From: DASPPK01 sp964399235
GTDB taxonomy: Archaea > Thermoproteota > Bathyarchaeia > Bathyarchaeales > Bathycorpusculaceae
Direction of reading: 5' to 3'
DNA: 18,111 bases
Assembly: GCA_964399235.1 (NCBI GenBank)
Contig: CAYNQC010000020.1
Coordinates: 1 to 18,111 of the forward strand
Shown piece by piece: positions 7,856 to 14,511 of the stretch (its first letter is position 1; every line of letters starts with the position of its first letter). The position numbers were made by a program, and so were the translations under genes. The notes beneath the pieces are model-generated. The model saw only the letters and a list, made by a program, of their open reading frames with translations. It was not told the origin of the DNA and searched no databases.

Positions 7856-8047
7856 ATGTGTTTGCCAGAACCAAAATTCGAATGGTTCAAAGACAAGGCA
7901 GGAAAATTCAGGTTCCGTCTCGTAGCGCCTAATGGAGAAAAGATTGCCGCAAGCGAAGCCTATTCATCAAAGGAAGCGTGTGTAAACGGAATCGAATCAG
8001 TGAAGAAGAACGCTCCGATTGCAAAGATAGTGGAAGCCAAAGAGTAG
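7856..8047 (+). CDS. UPF0339/DUF1508 (YegP-like) small protein
   Basis: A 63-residue protein consisting of a single YegP-type repeat: FEWFKDKAGKFRFRLVAPNG, then IAASEAYSSKEACVNGIESV, the pattern of DUF1508 proteins that occur as one repeat or tandem pairs. The repeat forms a small alpha-beta domain of unknown biochemical role. It is found widely in bacteria and archaea, sometimes in stress settings. GTG at 7853 and ATG at 7856 are adjacent candidates; the ATG is preferred. A TATA-like element lies at 7820-7827. It is a stand-alone gene with no functional partner nearby. Confidence 0.85.
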   Translation: MCLPEPKFEWFKDKAGKFRFRLVAPNGEKIAASEAYSSKEACVNGIESVKKNAPIAKIVEAKE

Positions 8048-8124
8048 CAATCCTGCGAAACTGCTTCCCTTCTCCTTTTTTCTGGTCTGGGTTAGGTGGA
8101 AACATGTCTGTTTGAGGATCGCCT

Positions 8125-8436
8125 TCAAGGCGAAGTGGCTTTGCCGAGGACAATGCTTCTAAGTTCTGAGTATTCCTTTTCGGTATTTTGCTTCAATTCT
8201 ACGATTTCTGAGGCAAGCCTCGTTTTTGTCTCTGGGTCCAACTTCGCTTTCATGATTCCTTCATCAACCTTTTGAATGTCGTGTAACGTATTGTGCTTCA
8301 TTTCCTCCACTTTCTTCAACGCTTCTACTTTCTTTTTCTCAATGTCTGCTAATCGATCTCTGACATCCACTTCTCTCTTGTGAAGTTCTTCCCGTATTTT
8401 CGTCAGTTTTTTCTGAAACTCGAAAGAATCGCTCAT
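8125..8436 (-). CDS. Small charged coiled-coil protein, function unknown
   Basis: A 103-residue, highly charged, nearly all-helical protein. Heptad-like spacing of Leu, Ile and Val runs through residues 9-95, for example KLTKIREELHKREVDVRDRL and ASEIVELKQNTEKEYSELRS, with only one proline (P68). There is no signal peptide, membrane segment or cysteine. It is reminiscent of small archaeal coiled-coil subunits such as stator- or prefoldin-like proteins, but no specific family can be named. The ATG at 8436 follows a GAGAG; a GGGGG lies further upstream. The gene is co-directional with the secreted repeat protein but separated from it by 127 bp. Confidence 0.65.
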   Translation of the reverse strand: MSDSFEFQKKLTKIREELHKREVDVRDRLADIEKKKVEALKKVEEMKHNTLHDIQKVDEGIMKAKLDPETKTRLASEIVELKQNTEKEYSELRSIVLGKATSP

Positions 8437-8563
8437 CTCTCAGCGTCCCCCAGCTTAGTATCCTGTAAATGTGGAATAAGCTTTTCTTAGCGCCTGCACC
8501 GGTCAGTTTGCTTGCTGGATGACGTGTATCGAGGAAGACTCTCAATGAGAAAGCGCTGTGCGA

Positions 8564-9865
8564 TTAGTGTGATTGCTTCGTTTTCTTCTTCAAGTATTTT
8601 GCCAAGGCAAATGTGGTTGCTGAGGCAATGACGGTCAATGCGACTGGGCTCTGAAATTCAGGAATTGCGCCAGCTTCACCTGTTACGGTTCCAATGATTG
8701 ATCCGGACTGTTCTGCCGGGATTCTTGATAATGCAAGATTCACGTTTGAAGTAGTGTGATTTATTGTTACGGTTACGCCTGTGGTGTTCTGCGTCAAGTA
8801 GCCAAGGGCCGATGCCGTTACGGTATAGGTGCCTGCTCCCAAGTCTCCTGTTACAAGGTAGTCGCCTTCTTCATCCGTGTATTCGCTTCCCGAACCTGCT
8901 ACTCCACCCTCTGCTGTGACGTGAGCTCCTGCAATCGGATTGCCACTCTTGTCAGTAATTTTGCCAGAAATCGTGCCTGTGGGTGTGAGGGGAGGAAACG
9001 TGATCTGGAAATTGATGTAGTCAACCCTTTGACCCTTGCTCAGTGACACGCTTGTCGGCTGGCTGAAGAATCCCATGTATGATGCGGTCAGGTTGTATGA
9101 TCCTCTTCCTAATCCGCTTGAAATGATGTAGTGTCCAGTCTCATTGGTCTGCGCGAAGCCCATGTATTCTGTGGAGATCGCAGTGACGCCCGCGTTCTTC
9201 AAGGGATTATTGTAGGGATCGGTCACTCTTCCCGTGATGATTCCCGATGGGTCTAAAGCAAGGTCTGGGGCAGCAAGCATTATGCCCTCTACCACTGAGA
9301 TTCTGAGCGTATTGGGCACGTGTTGCGCTGGAAAGAAAGCAGTAATGTTGTAGGCTGCGGCTCCCAAGTTTGTTGCCATGCTGTAATTGCCGTTCACATC
9401 AGTCACCGCAGTGCAACCGTATGTGGAGTTGCCGTCGGATGGAATGGCAGTGACAACGACACCTCCCAGCCCAACGGCAGGTATGCCCGACTCGACTACC
9501 CTGCCATGGATTCCGCCTGAAAGGTTCAAGTGCATGTTCTGCGTGGTCGGAGATCCAATAGCGACAAGCACATTCGGAACCTCTGAGCTCACGTATCCTT
9601 CCTTTATGACTTTCACAGTGTAGTTTCCAGTTTTCAATCCTTCACTAATGTTGTATTGTCCGTTAAGATTGGTTGTGGCCATGCCGGATCCGTTGACTCC
9701 GTAGGCTACGACCGTTGCGCCGGAGACATTTACTCCCGCTGCATAAACCAAAGAATTAGCCCGTCCAGAAAGCACTGAAAAAGCTATAATATAGATCTGA
9801 AAAAGAAGACAGATCGAAAACACTGCTGCAATGACGTCATTGGTCATTTTTCGGTTAAACAACAA
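8564..9865 (-). CDS. Secreted carboxypeptidase-regulatory-like repeat protein with C-terminal PEF-type anchor
   Basis: An exported surface protein, numbered here from a TTG at 9865 (433 residues). A signal peptide or anchor (about 8-38, IAAVFSICLLFQIYIIAFS) is followed by four beta-sandwich modules of the CarboxypepD_reg type (about 44-116, 117-207, 208-287, 297-383), each with the pattern GxVxDxxGNPIAGAxVTA...GxYxxxxLGxGxYTVTASxxGY. The C-terminus reads IPEF (401-404), then a hydrophobic helix (about 406-423) and a lysine-rich end, the layout of PEF-CTERM-like sorting or anchoring signals. The start is ambiguous. GGGAGG at 9875-9880 lies 9 nt before the TTG at 9865, a TATA box sits at 9909-9919, and GTG 9883 and ATG 9847 are alternatives. 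Its role is probably cell-surface adhesion or binding, which is an inference. Confidence 0.85.
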   Translation of the reverse strand: MLFNRKMTNDVIAAVFSICLLFQIYIIAFSVLSGRANSLVYAAGVNVSGATVVAYGVNGSGMATTNLNGQYNISEGLKTGNYTVKVIKEGYVSSEVPNVLVAIGSPTTQNMHLNLSGGIHGRVVESGIPAVGLGGVVVTAIPSDGNSTYGCTAVTDVNGNYSMATNLGAAAYNITAFFPAQHVPNTLRISVVEGIMLAAPDLALDPSGIITGRVTDPYNNPLKNAGVTAISTEYMGFAQTNETGHYIISSGLGRGSYNLTASYMGFFSQPTSVSLSKGQRVDYINFQITFPPLTPTGTISGKITDKSGNPIAGAHVTAEGGVAGSGSEYTDEEGDYLVTGDLGAGTYTVTASALGYLTQNTTGVTVTINHTTSNVNLALSRIPAEQSGSIIGTVTGEAGAIPEFQSPVALTVIASATTFALAKYLKKKTKQSH

Positions 9866-9908
9866 CGTTCCGTTCCTCCCCACCGGGTTCTACTTTAGGA
9901 ACGACTGA

Positions 9909-9957
9909 ATATTAAAAACTTGTGAGACGAGCGCCTCGAGGACGGTCAGGCTTTTAT
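9909..9957. promoter_or_regulatory. Divergent promoters of the surface repeat gene and phosphofructokinase
   Basis: On the minus strand, TTTTTAATATT (9919-9909) is a TATA-like element for the surface protein gene, predicting a start near 9887. On the plus strand, CTTTTAT (9951-9957) does the same for the phosphofructokinase gene, predicting a start near 9979-9982. The 150-bp gap between the two genes holds both. Confidence 0.5.
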
Positions 9958-10001
9958 CTACAACGCTGATATACCTTGATGCGAAGCGCAGGTATGTCTA
10001 C

Positions 10002-10012
10002 GAGGAGGAGGA
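10002..10012 (+). promoter_or_regulatory. Strong Shine-Dalgarno before a TTG start
   Basis: A triple GAG/GGA run gives two GGAGG matches, 7 and 4 nt before the TTG at 10016. No in-frame ATG or GTG is near, so this site decides the start of the phosphofructokinase. Confidence 0.7.
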
Positions 10013-10015
10013 TTT

Positions 10016-10978
10016 TTGAAGACTATTGCTGTTGTCACAAGTGGTGGTGACGCTCCAGGCATGAATGCTGCCATCCGGGCTGTTACCCGCGTAGCTTATT
10101 CGAGAAATGCTCACGTACTGGGTTTTGAAAGAGGATGGGAAGGATTGCTGGAGAACTCGTTTCGATCATTGACTCCGCGGTCTGTCGGCGGCATAATCCA
10201 GTTGGGCGGCACAATCCTGCACACTTCAAGATCCTTGGAATTCAAGACAAGCAAAGGCATCAAAAAAGCTGCTGAAACTCTTGCCTCAAACAAGGTCGAT
10301 GGACTAGTCGTCATCGGAGGAAACGGTTCATTCCAAGGAGCACTGGATTTGAGCAAAGAAACGGATGCTCTGATTGTCGGAATCCCCGCGTCCATTGACA
10401 ACGATGTCTCTGGGACTGACGAAACGATAGGGTTTGACACAGCTCTGAACACTGCGGTCGATGAGATTGACAAGATTCGCGACACAGCAATTTCACATGA
10501 AAGAGTGTTCATAGTAGAGGTCATGGGACGTGCCCGTGGTTTCCTGGCAGCGGCTACGGGGCTCACGGTCGGAGCTGAAGTAATACTGGTTCCTGAGGTC
10601 AAAGTCGACCTTCAAAAAGTCCTCAATCGCCTGAAGGAGAACAGCGCGAAAGGAAAGAGGTCAGGGATAATCGTAGCTGCGGAAGGAATCGGAGACACGC
10701 GTAAGCTTGGAAAACAGATAGAAGAAGAAACGCGGACAGAGGTCAGACTCACTGTCCTTGGTTACGCGCAAAGAGGCGGAAGCCCCACGGGTCGAAGCCG
10801 GCTTCTGGCCAGTCTTTTTGCGGACAAAGCCGTTGAGCTGTTGTTGAAGGGCCAAGGAAAGAAGATAGCTGGATTGCGAAACGGCAGGGTGACCGGCACT
10901 GGTCTCGAAGAGTCATGCAAAACAGAGAAGCCACTGGATCTTGAGTTACTGGAACTGGCTTCAGTATTGTCAACTTAG
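10016..10978 (+). CDS. 6-phosphofructokinase family protein (ATP-type signature, variant active site)
   Basis: A PfkA-family kinase of 320 residues, expected to phosphorylate fructose 6-phosphate or a related sugar phosphate. The fold landmarks are clear: SGGDAPGMNAAIR (9-21), TSR (70-72), GGNGS (101-105), SIDND (126-130), VEVMGR (167-172) and QRGGSP (252-257). G104 fits the ATP-dependent class (the PPi class has Asp). However, three usual residues differ: N103 replaces the metal-binding Asp, A125 occupies the Gly/Lys donor-selecting site, and Y250 replaces a substrate-binding His. Catalytic D128 is retained. The start is TTG at 10016, supported by the strong GAGGAGGAGGA at 10002-10012. It converges on a second phosphofructokinase with only 15 bp between stops. 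Substrate or phosphoryl-donor preference may therefore be unusual. Confidence 0.9.
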   Translation: MKTIAVVTSGGDAPGMNAAIRAVTRVAYSRNAHVLGFERGWEGLLENSFRSLTPRSVGGIIQLGGTILHTSRSLEFKTSKGIKKAAETLASNKVDGLVVIGGNGSFQGALDLSKETDALIVGIPASIDNDVSGTDETIGFDTALNTAVDEIDKIRDTAISHERVFIVEVMGRARGFLAAATGLTVGAEVILVPEVKVDLQKVLNRLKENSAKGKRSGIIVAAEGIGDTRKLGKQIEEETRTEVRLTVLGYAQRGGSPTGRSRLLASLFADKAVELLLKGQGKKIAGLRNGRVTGTGLEESCKTEKPLDLELLELASVLST

Positions 10979-10993
10979 ATTTGGATCTTGCGG

Positions 10994-12022
10994 CTAGCCG
11001 AAGAAGACACTTGCCATGTCGTATAGTTCAAGGTCTACAGTTTTTCTTTTCCCTACGACCTGTTCTAATGGAACGGATGCTATCCTGTTTCCTTTGATTG
11101 CCACCATTTGATCAAACTTCTTGTCATGAACCAAATCTATTGCGACTACTCCAAATCTCGTCGCAAGTATACGGTCGAACGCGGTTGGAGAGCCGCCGCG
11201 TTGAAGGTGGCCCAAGACGACCACTCGGGTTTCGATTCCCATGCATTTCTCAATTTCCTTTCCCAGAAAGTAGCCCACTCCACCCAACCGGATGTGGCCG
11301 AATTCGTCAAGACTTTCGCTGTAAACTATTTCGACTCCGCCTTTGGGTTTGGCTCCCTCGGCGACCACGATCAAACTAAAGTTTCTACCCCTCTTCTGTC
11401 TCTGTCTTATGCTTTCGCACACTTGTTCTATATCGAAGGGTTTCTCAGGAATCAGAATAACATCTGCGCCCCCAGCAAGACCCGCCTCCAGTGCGATCCA
11501 CCCTGTGTATCTGCCCATGACCTCCAGAATAATGACCCTGTGATGGGTTTCTGCAGTGGTATGAAGTCGATCTAGGGCTTCTGTCGCGATTCCGACCGCC
11601 GTCATAAATCCAAACGTATAGTCAGTGCCCATCAAATCATTATCAATGGTCTTCGGGACGCCAACACAATTCAATCCGTATTCTCTCATCTTGTGAGCAA
11701 CGCTCAATGTGTCGTCCCCACCGATGACAACAACGGCGCCTAAACCTTCTTTTTTCGCATTTCTGATGATGGTCTCTGGGCCTTTCTCCCTCTTGAGAGG
11801 GTTCGTCCTCGAAGTGCCCAGAATCGATCCTCCGCGGGGAAGAAGACCGGAGGCCGCCTTCAAATCCAATCGCTCATATTCTGCACTGAGAAGTCCGTTC
11901 CAACCATCCTTGATGCCGACAATTTCATAGCCGTAATTTTGTATGCCTTTCTTTACAATGGCCCTGATTACGGCGTTAATTCCTGGGGCATCGCCGCCTC
12001 CTGTCAAGACTCCGACTTTCAT
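10994..12022 (-). CDS. 6-phosphofructokinase, PPi-type signature
   Basis: A 342-residue phosphofructokinase. It has GGGDAPGINAVIR (8-20), GTSR (69-72), GGDDT (101-105), PKTIDND (123-129), LEVMGR (166-171) and LGHLQRGGSP (270-279). In this family Asp at 104 (after the metal-binding D103) together with Lys at 124 marks pyrophosphate-dependent or mixed-donor enzymes, whereas ATP enzymes have Gly at both. This suggests a reversible PPi-dependent reaction usable in glycolysis and gluconeogenesis. The ATG at 12022 is preceded by GGTGA with 8-nt spacing; upstream TTG (12037) and GTG (12034) are less likely. The gene starts 15 bp after the aldolase stop on the same strand, forming a two-gene operon of consecutive pathway steps. 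Confidence 0.93.
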   Translation of the reverse strand: MKVGVLTGGGDAPGINAVIRAIVKKGIQNYGYEIVGIKDGWNGLLSAEYERLDLKAASGLLPRGGSILGTSRTNPLKREKGPETIIRNAKKEGLGAVVVIGGDDTLSVAHKMREYGLNCVGVPKTIDNDLMGTDYTFGFMTAVGIATEALDRLHTTAETHHRVIILEVMGRYTGWIALEAGLAGGADVILIPEKPFDIEQVCESIRQRQKRGRNFSLIVVAEGAKPKGGVEIVYSESLDEFGHIRLGGVGYFLGKEIEKCMGIETRVVVLGHLQRGGSPTAFDRILATRFGVVAIDLVHDKKFDQMVAIKGNRIASVPLEQVVGKRKTVDLELYDMASVFFG

Positions 12023-12037
12023 TCTATTATTCACCAA

Positions 12038-12955
12038 TCACGCTTTTCCAGAACTTCCGAACATGCGCATCTTGCCTTTAACAACCTCTTTTAAGGCATC
12101 TCTCGCAGGTCCCAAAATCTTCCGTGGGTCAAACTCCTTTGGAGAGTTTGCCAGTACTTCACGTACGGTTGCCGTGAATGCCAGGCGCAAGTCTGTGTCG
12201 ATGTTGATTTTTGCGATCCCTAGTCCAATCGCTTTCTTGATATGCTCTTCTGGGATGCCTTTTGCTCCACCTAGTTCGGCACCGTATTTGCCTGCCTTTT
12301 CAATAATCCAGGCTGGAACGCTTGAAGCTCCATGCAGGACAAGCGGCAGGTTAGCCTTCATGCTTATGGCTTTGAGTCTTTCAAAGTCAAGTTTGGGTTC
12401 AGTTTTGAACTTGTACGCCCCGTGAGATGTGCCTACGGCCACAGCAAGAGCGTCTATGCCGGTGCGCTGAACGAATTCCCTGGCAGAATCTGGATCCGTC
12501 AATATGGCTTCTTTTTCATCAACAGTTTTCTCTTCGACTCCTGCCAGTCTACCAAGTTCAGCTTCGACCGAAACCCCTTTTGGACGTGCAAGGTCCACGA
12601 TGCGTCTGGTCAATGTGATGTTTTCCTCAAACTTCAAGTGCGATCCGTCAATCATGACCGACGTGAATCCAGCTGCGATGCATTTGGAAACTGTATCATA
12701 GTCTTCACCGTGGTCAAGGTGCAGTGACAATGGCACAGGGGAAAAATCTGCGGCTAACCGAACGATTTTTGATAGATAAGGTAAGCCTGCGTATTTGATG
12801 GCGCTCGGAGTAACCGCTACTATGGCAGGAGACTTTTCATCGACTGCAGCTTCTGACACCGCCAACGCAGTTTCCAAGTTGGTGATGTTGAAGGCTCCTA
12901 CGGCGTAGCCTTTTTCGCGGGCCGAAACCAGCAAGTCCTTGTTTGTGACAAGCAC
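12038..12955 (-). CDS. fba: Class II fructose-bisphosphate aldolase (zinc type)
   Basis: Cleaves fructose 1,6-bisphosphate to two triose phosphates, or runs in reverse. The 305-residue protein has the class II pattern: YAVGAFNI (17-24), LHLDHGED (78-85, with H82 a zinc ligand), MIDGSH (101-106), EAELGRLAG (131-139), GTSHG (175-179, H178 a ligand), LVLHGASS (205-212, H208 a ligand) and KINIDTDLR (249-257). GatY/KbaY tagatose-bisphosphate aldolases share this outline, but the neighbouring phosphofructokinase favours fructose bisphosphate. The start is GTG at 12955; a TATA-like ATTTATAC (12991-12998) implies a leader of roughly 10-15 nt. Class II aldolase is uncommon in archaea, where the class I DhnA-type or FBPA/P enzyme prevails. 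Confidence 0.94.
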   Translation of the reverse strand: MLVTNKDLLVSAREKGYAVGAFNITNLETALAVSEAAVDEKSPAIVAVTPSAIKYAGLPYLSKIVRLAADFSPVPLSLHLDHGEDYDTVSKCIAAGFTSVMIDGSHLKFEENITLTRRIVDLARPKGVSVEAELGRLAGVEEKTVDEKEAILTDPDSAREFVQRTGIDALAVAVGTSHGAYKFKTEPKLDFERLKAISMKANLPLVLHGASSVPAWIIEKAGKYGAELGGAKGIPEEHIKKAIGLGIAKINIDTDLRLAFTATVREVLANSPKEFDPRKILGPARDALKEVVKGKMRMFGSSGKA

Positions 12956-12990
12956 TTTTTCACTCTTGAACTGAATATTGACTGTGAACG

Positions 12991-13018
12991 GTATAAATGG
13001 TTTACATTCATTTTTAAA
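12991..13018. promoter_or_regulatory. Divergent promoters of aldolase and acetamidase-family genes
   Basis: Minus strand: ATTTATAC (12998-12991) for the aldolase-phosphofructokinase operon. Plus strand: ATTTTTAAAC, about 13010-13019, for the acetamidase-family gene, predicting a start near 13040. The elements are about 18 bp apart, so the two promoters could compete for the general transcription factors. Confidence 0.5.
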
Positions 13019-13056
13019 CTCTGAGACACACCTCTACGACAGGAGCCCAGAGGCAA

Positions 13057-13947
13057 ATGAAGAGAGTAACGAGGGACAAGATCATATACAGCTTCAGTTC
13101 CAAGCACAGCCCCGTGGCTCACGTGAGGACCGGCGAGCTAATCACGATGGAGACTCAGGATGCCTTCGGCGGACAAATCAAAAGTGAAAAAGACTCTGTC
13201 ATAACTCTCGACTGGTCCAAGGTTGACGGAGCTACAGGCCCAATATTCATCGAGAACGCCAAACGAGGCGACACACTGGTGGTAGAAATGGTTAACATTA
13301 AAGTTCCAGAAACGGGGGTAATAGTGACAGTTCCCAAGTGTGGAATTCTTGCAGAAAAGGACGTGAAACCTTCAACAAGAGTCATCAAAATACGTAAAGA
13401 CAACTTGAAATTCGAGAAAATAACGCTCAAAACTAGACCCATGATAGGAACTATAGGGGTGACTCCAGAAAGCGAAATACCCTGTGGTTCTCTTGGTGCG
13501 CACGGTGGAAACATGGATGTCAAGGAGCTGACTGCTGGCACCACGCTCTATCTGCCCGTGTTTGTTGACGGTGCCTTATTCGGAGCTGGCGATTTACATG
13601 TGGTTCAGGCAGATGGAGAATTGTGTGTGTCTGCCGTTGAGGTGCCTGGCGAAATCGAAGTAAGGTTCAGAATAATCAAGGGCAAGAAGCCTCGATGGCC
13701 AGTACTTGAAACCGCCAGTTCGTACGCAGTTCTGGCGTGTGGTGAAACGTTAGATGAGGCAGCGAAGTTTGCCGCTGAAGAAGCGGTAGAAGCTCTGATG
13801 CGCAAGTACGGGTGGTCGTTTGAGACGGCGTACATGTTTTCAAGCTTGGTTGTTAACCTGGAGATAAATCAGGTTGTTGACCCCAAAAAAGGCGTGAGGG
13901 CTGTCATCTCAAAGAAGTTCATTGACCTAGACAGCCTGCTCTTTTAA
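13057..13947 (+). CDS. Acetamidase/formamidase family protein
   Basis: A 296-residue FmdA/AmdA-family amidohydrolase; characterised relatives hydrolyse formamide or acetamide to ammonia plus the acid. Landmarks are TGPIFIENAKRGD (60-72), GTIGVTPESE (131-140), GAHGGNMDVKEL (147-158), and the metal/active-site stretch LFGAGDLHVVQADGE (174-188) with D179, H181, Q184, D186 and E188 conserved. The length is close to the family norm of about 300. The ATG at 13057 follows AGAGG with 3-nt spacing and AGGAG with 11. It is divergent from the aldolase operon; no ammonium transporter or nitrogen regulator is visible nearby, so nitrogen scavenging is only a family-based guess. It is cytoplasmic, with no signal peptide. 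Confidence 0.9.
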   Translation: MKRVTRDKIIYSFSSKHSPVAHVRTGELITMETQDAFGGQIKSEKDSVITLDWSKVDGATGPIFIENAKRGDTLVVEMVNIKVPETGVIVTVPKCGILAEKDVKPSTRVIKIRKDNLKFEKITLKTRPMIGTIGVTPESEIPCGSLGAHGGNMDVKELTAGTTLYLPVFVDGALFGAGDLHVVQADGELCVSAVEVPGEIEVRFRIIKGKKPRWPVLETASSYAVLACGETLDEAAKFAAEEAVEALMRKYGWSFETAYMFSSLVVNLEINQVVDPKKGVRAVISKKFIDLDSLLF

Positions 13948-14008
13948 ACGATTTTGCTTTGTCAGAAAGCACGCGCTCACTCACTCCGTGTGCATGTGTG
14001 TTGCCTAT

Positions 14009-14047
14009 GGTGGTAGGTAGGTGTAGGTGGGTATAGGTAGGTATGGG
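14009..14047 (+). repeat. GGTAGGT-type degenerate G-rich repeat
   Basis: Between the acetamidase-family gene and the Cys-tail operon lies a run of GG or GGG units separated by TA, TGTA or TATA. It is built on a degenerate GGTAG/GTAGGT unit over about 39 bp, with strong G/C strand skew. It could form a two-tetrad G-quadruplex in DNA or mRNA. It sits about 70 bp upstream of the putative TATA box of the next operon. No protein is encoded here. Confidence 0.6.
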
Positions 14048-14117
14048 CGTAAGGGCTGTGATTGGTGTAGTGATTGCGGGCGTTTTCTGGTGGTAGTGAT
14101 GTGTTGGTTGGGGCAAA

Positions 14118-14125
14118 GTTAAATT
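14118..14125 (+). promoter_or_regulatory. Putative TATA box of the Cys-tail operon
   Basis: GTTAAATT, centred about 31 nt before the ATG at 14152. It would yield a leaderless or near-leaderless transcript for the three-gene operon. The match is moderate. Confidence 0.4.
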
Positions 14126-14151
14126 CTTGGACCTTGGAACAAGTATCGCTT

Positions 14152-14511
14152 ATGGAATTAAAAACAGTCTTAGGGTCAATCGCGATCGCCGTGCTGCTTT
14201 TTTTCGGCATCATATTCGCGTGGTCCACGGGTGCCCAAGGAATGGATCAATCAGATGTAATCCGGCGATTGATAATCGCTGTAATGATGTTTGTCCTGGC
14301 GTTCTTGATAGCATTTTACATAACGAGGAAACCCAAGACCATAGTTCAACAGTTTGAAGTTTCAGGCCAGATGAAGGCGGTCACCATAAAATGTCCCAAC
14401 TGTTCTGGTTCAATCGATCCTAACACCATCAAAATAGTAGACGGCGTTCCCTACGCAACATGTCCATACTGCGGAAACCACTTCCAGGTGACTGAGGAAC
14501 CGAAATGGTGA
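14152..14511 (+). CDS. Two-helix membrane protein with cytosolic zinc ribbon
   Basis: A 119-residue protein. Two membrane helices (about 5-25, VLGSIAIAVLLFFGIIFAW, and about 40-58, LIIAVMMFVLAFLIAFYI) are followed by a linker and a C-terminal zinc ribbon with CPNC (81-84) and CPYC (104-107). The topology is probably a helical hairpin with the ribbon in the cytosol. The ATG at 14152 is chosen because an upstream in-frame start (14074) would add unrelated residues read from the G-rich repeat region. The stop overlaps the start of the DUF2207-like gene by 7 bp (ATGGTGA), so translation is coupled and the proteins likely work together at the membrane. No specific family is recognised beyond the zinc ribbon. 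Confidence 0.78.
   Translation: MELKTVLGSIAIAVLLFFGIIFAWSTGAQGMDQSDVIRRLIIAVMMFVLAFLIAFYITRKPKTIVQQFEVSGQMKAVTIKCPNCSGSIDPNTIKIVDGVPYATCPYCGNHFQVTEEPKW

Noticed and set aside
14009..14047. CRISPR or telomere-like array
   Set aside because: Units are only about 5-8 bp, degenerate and without spacers; there is no cas gene nearby and the tract is internal.
14074..14151. Upstream start extending the zinc-ribbon protein by 26 residues
   Set aside because: The extra residues come from noncoding sequence next to the G-rich repeat, and a TATA-like element at 14118-14125 lies inside the extension.
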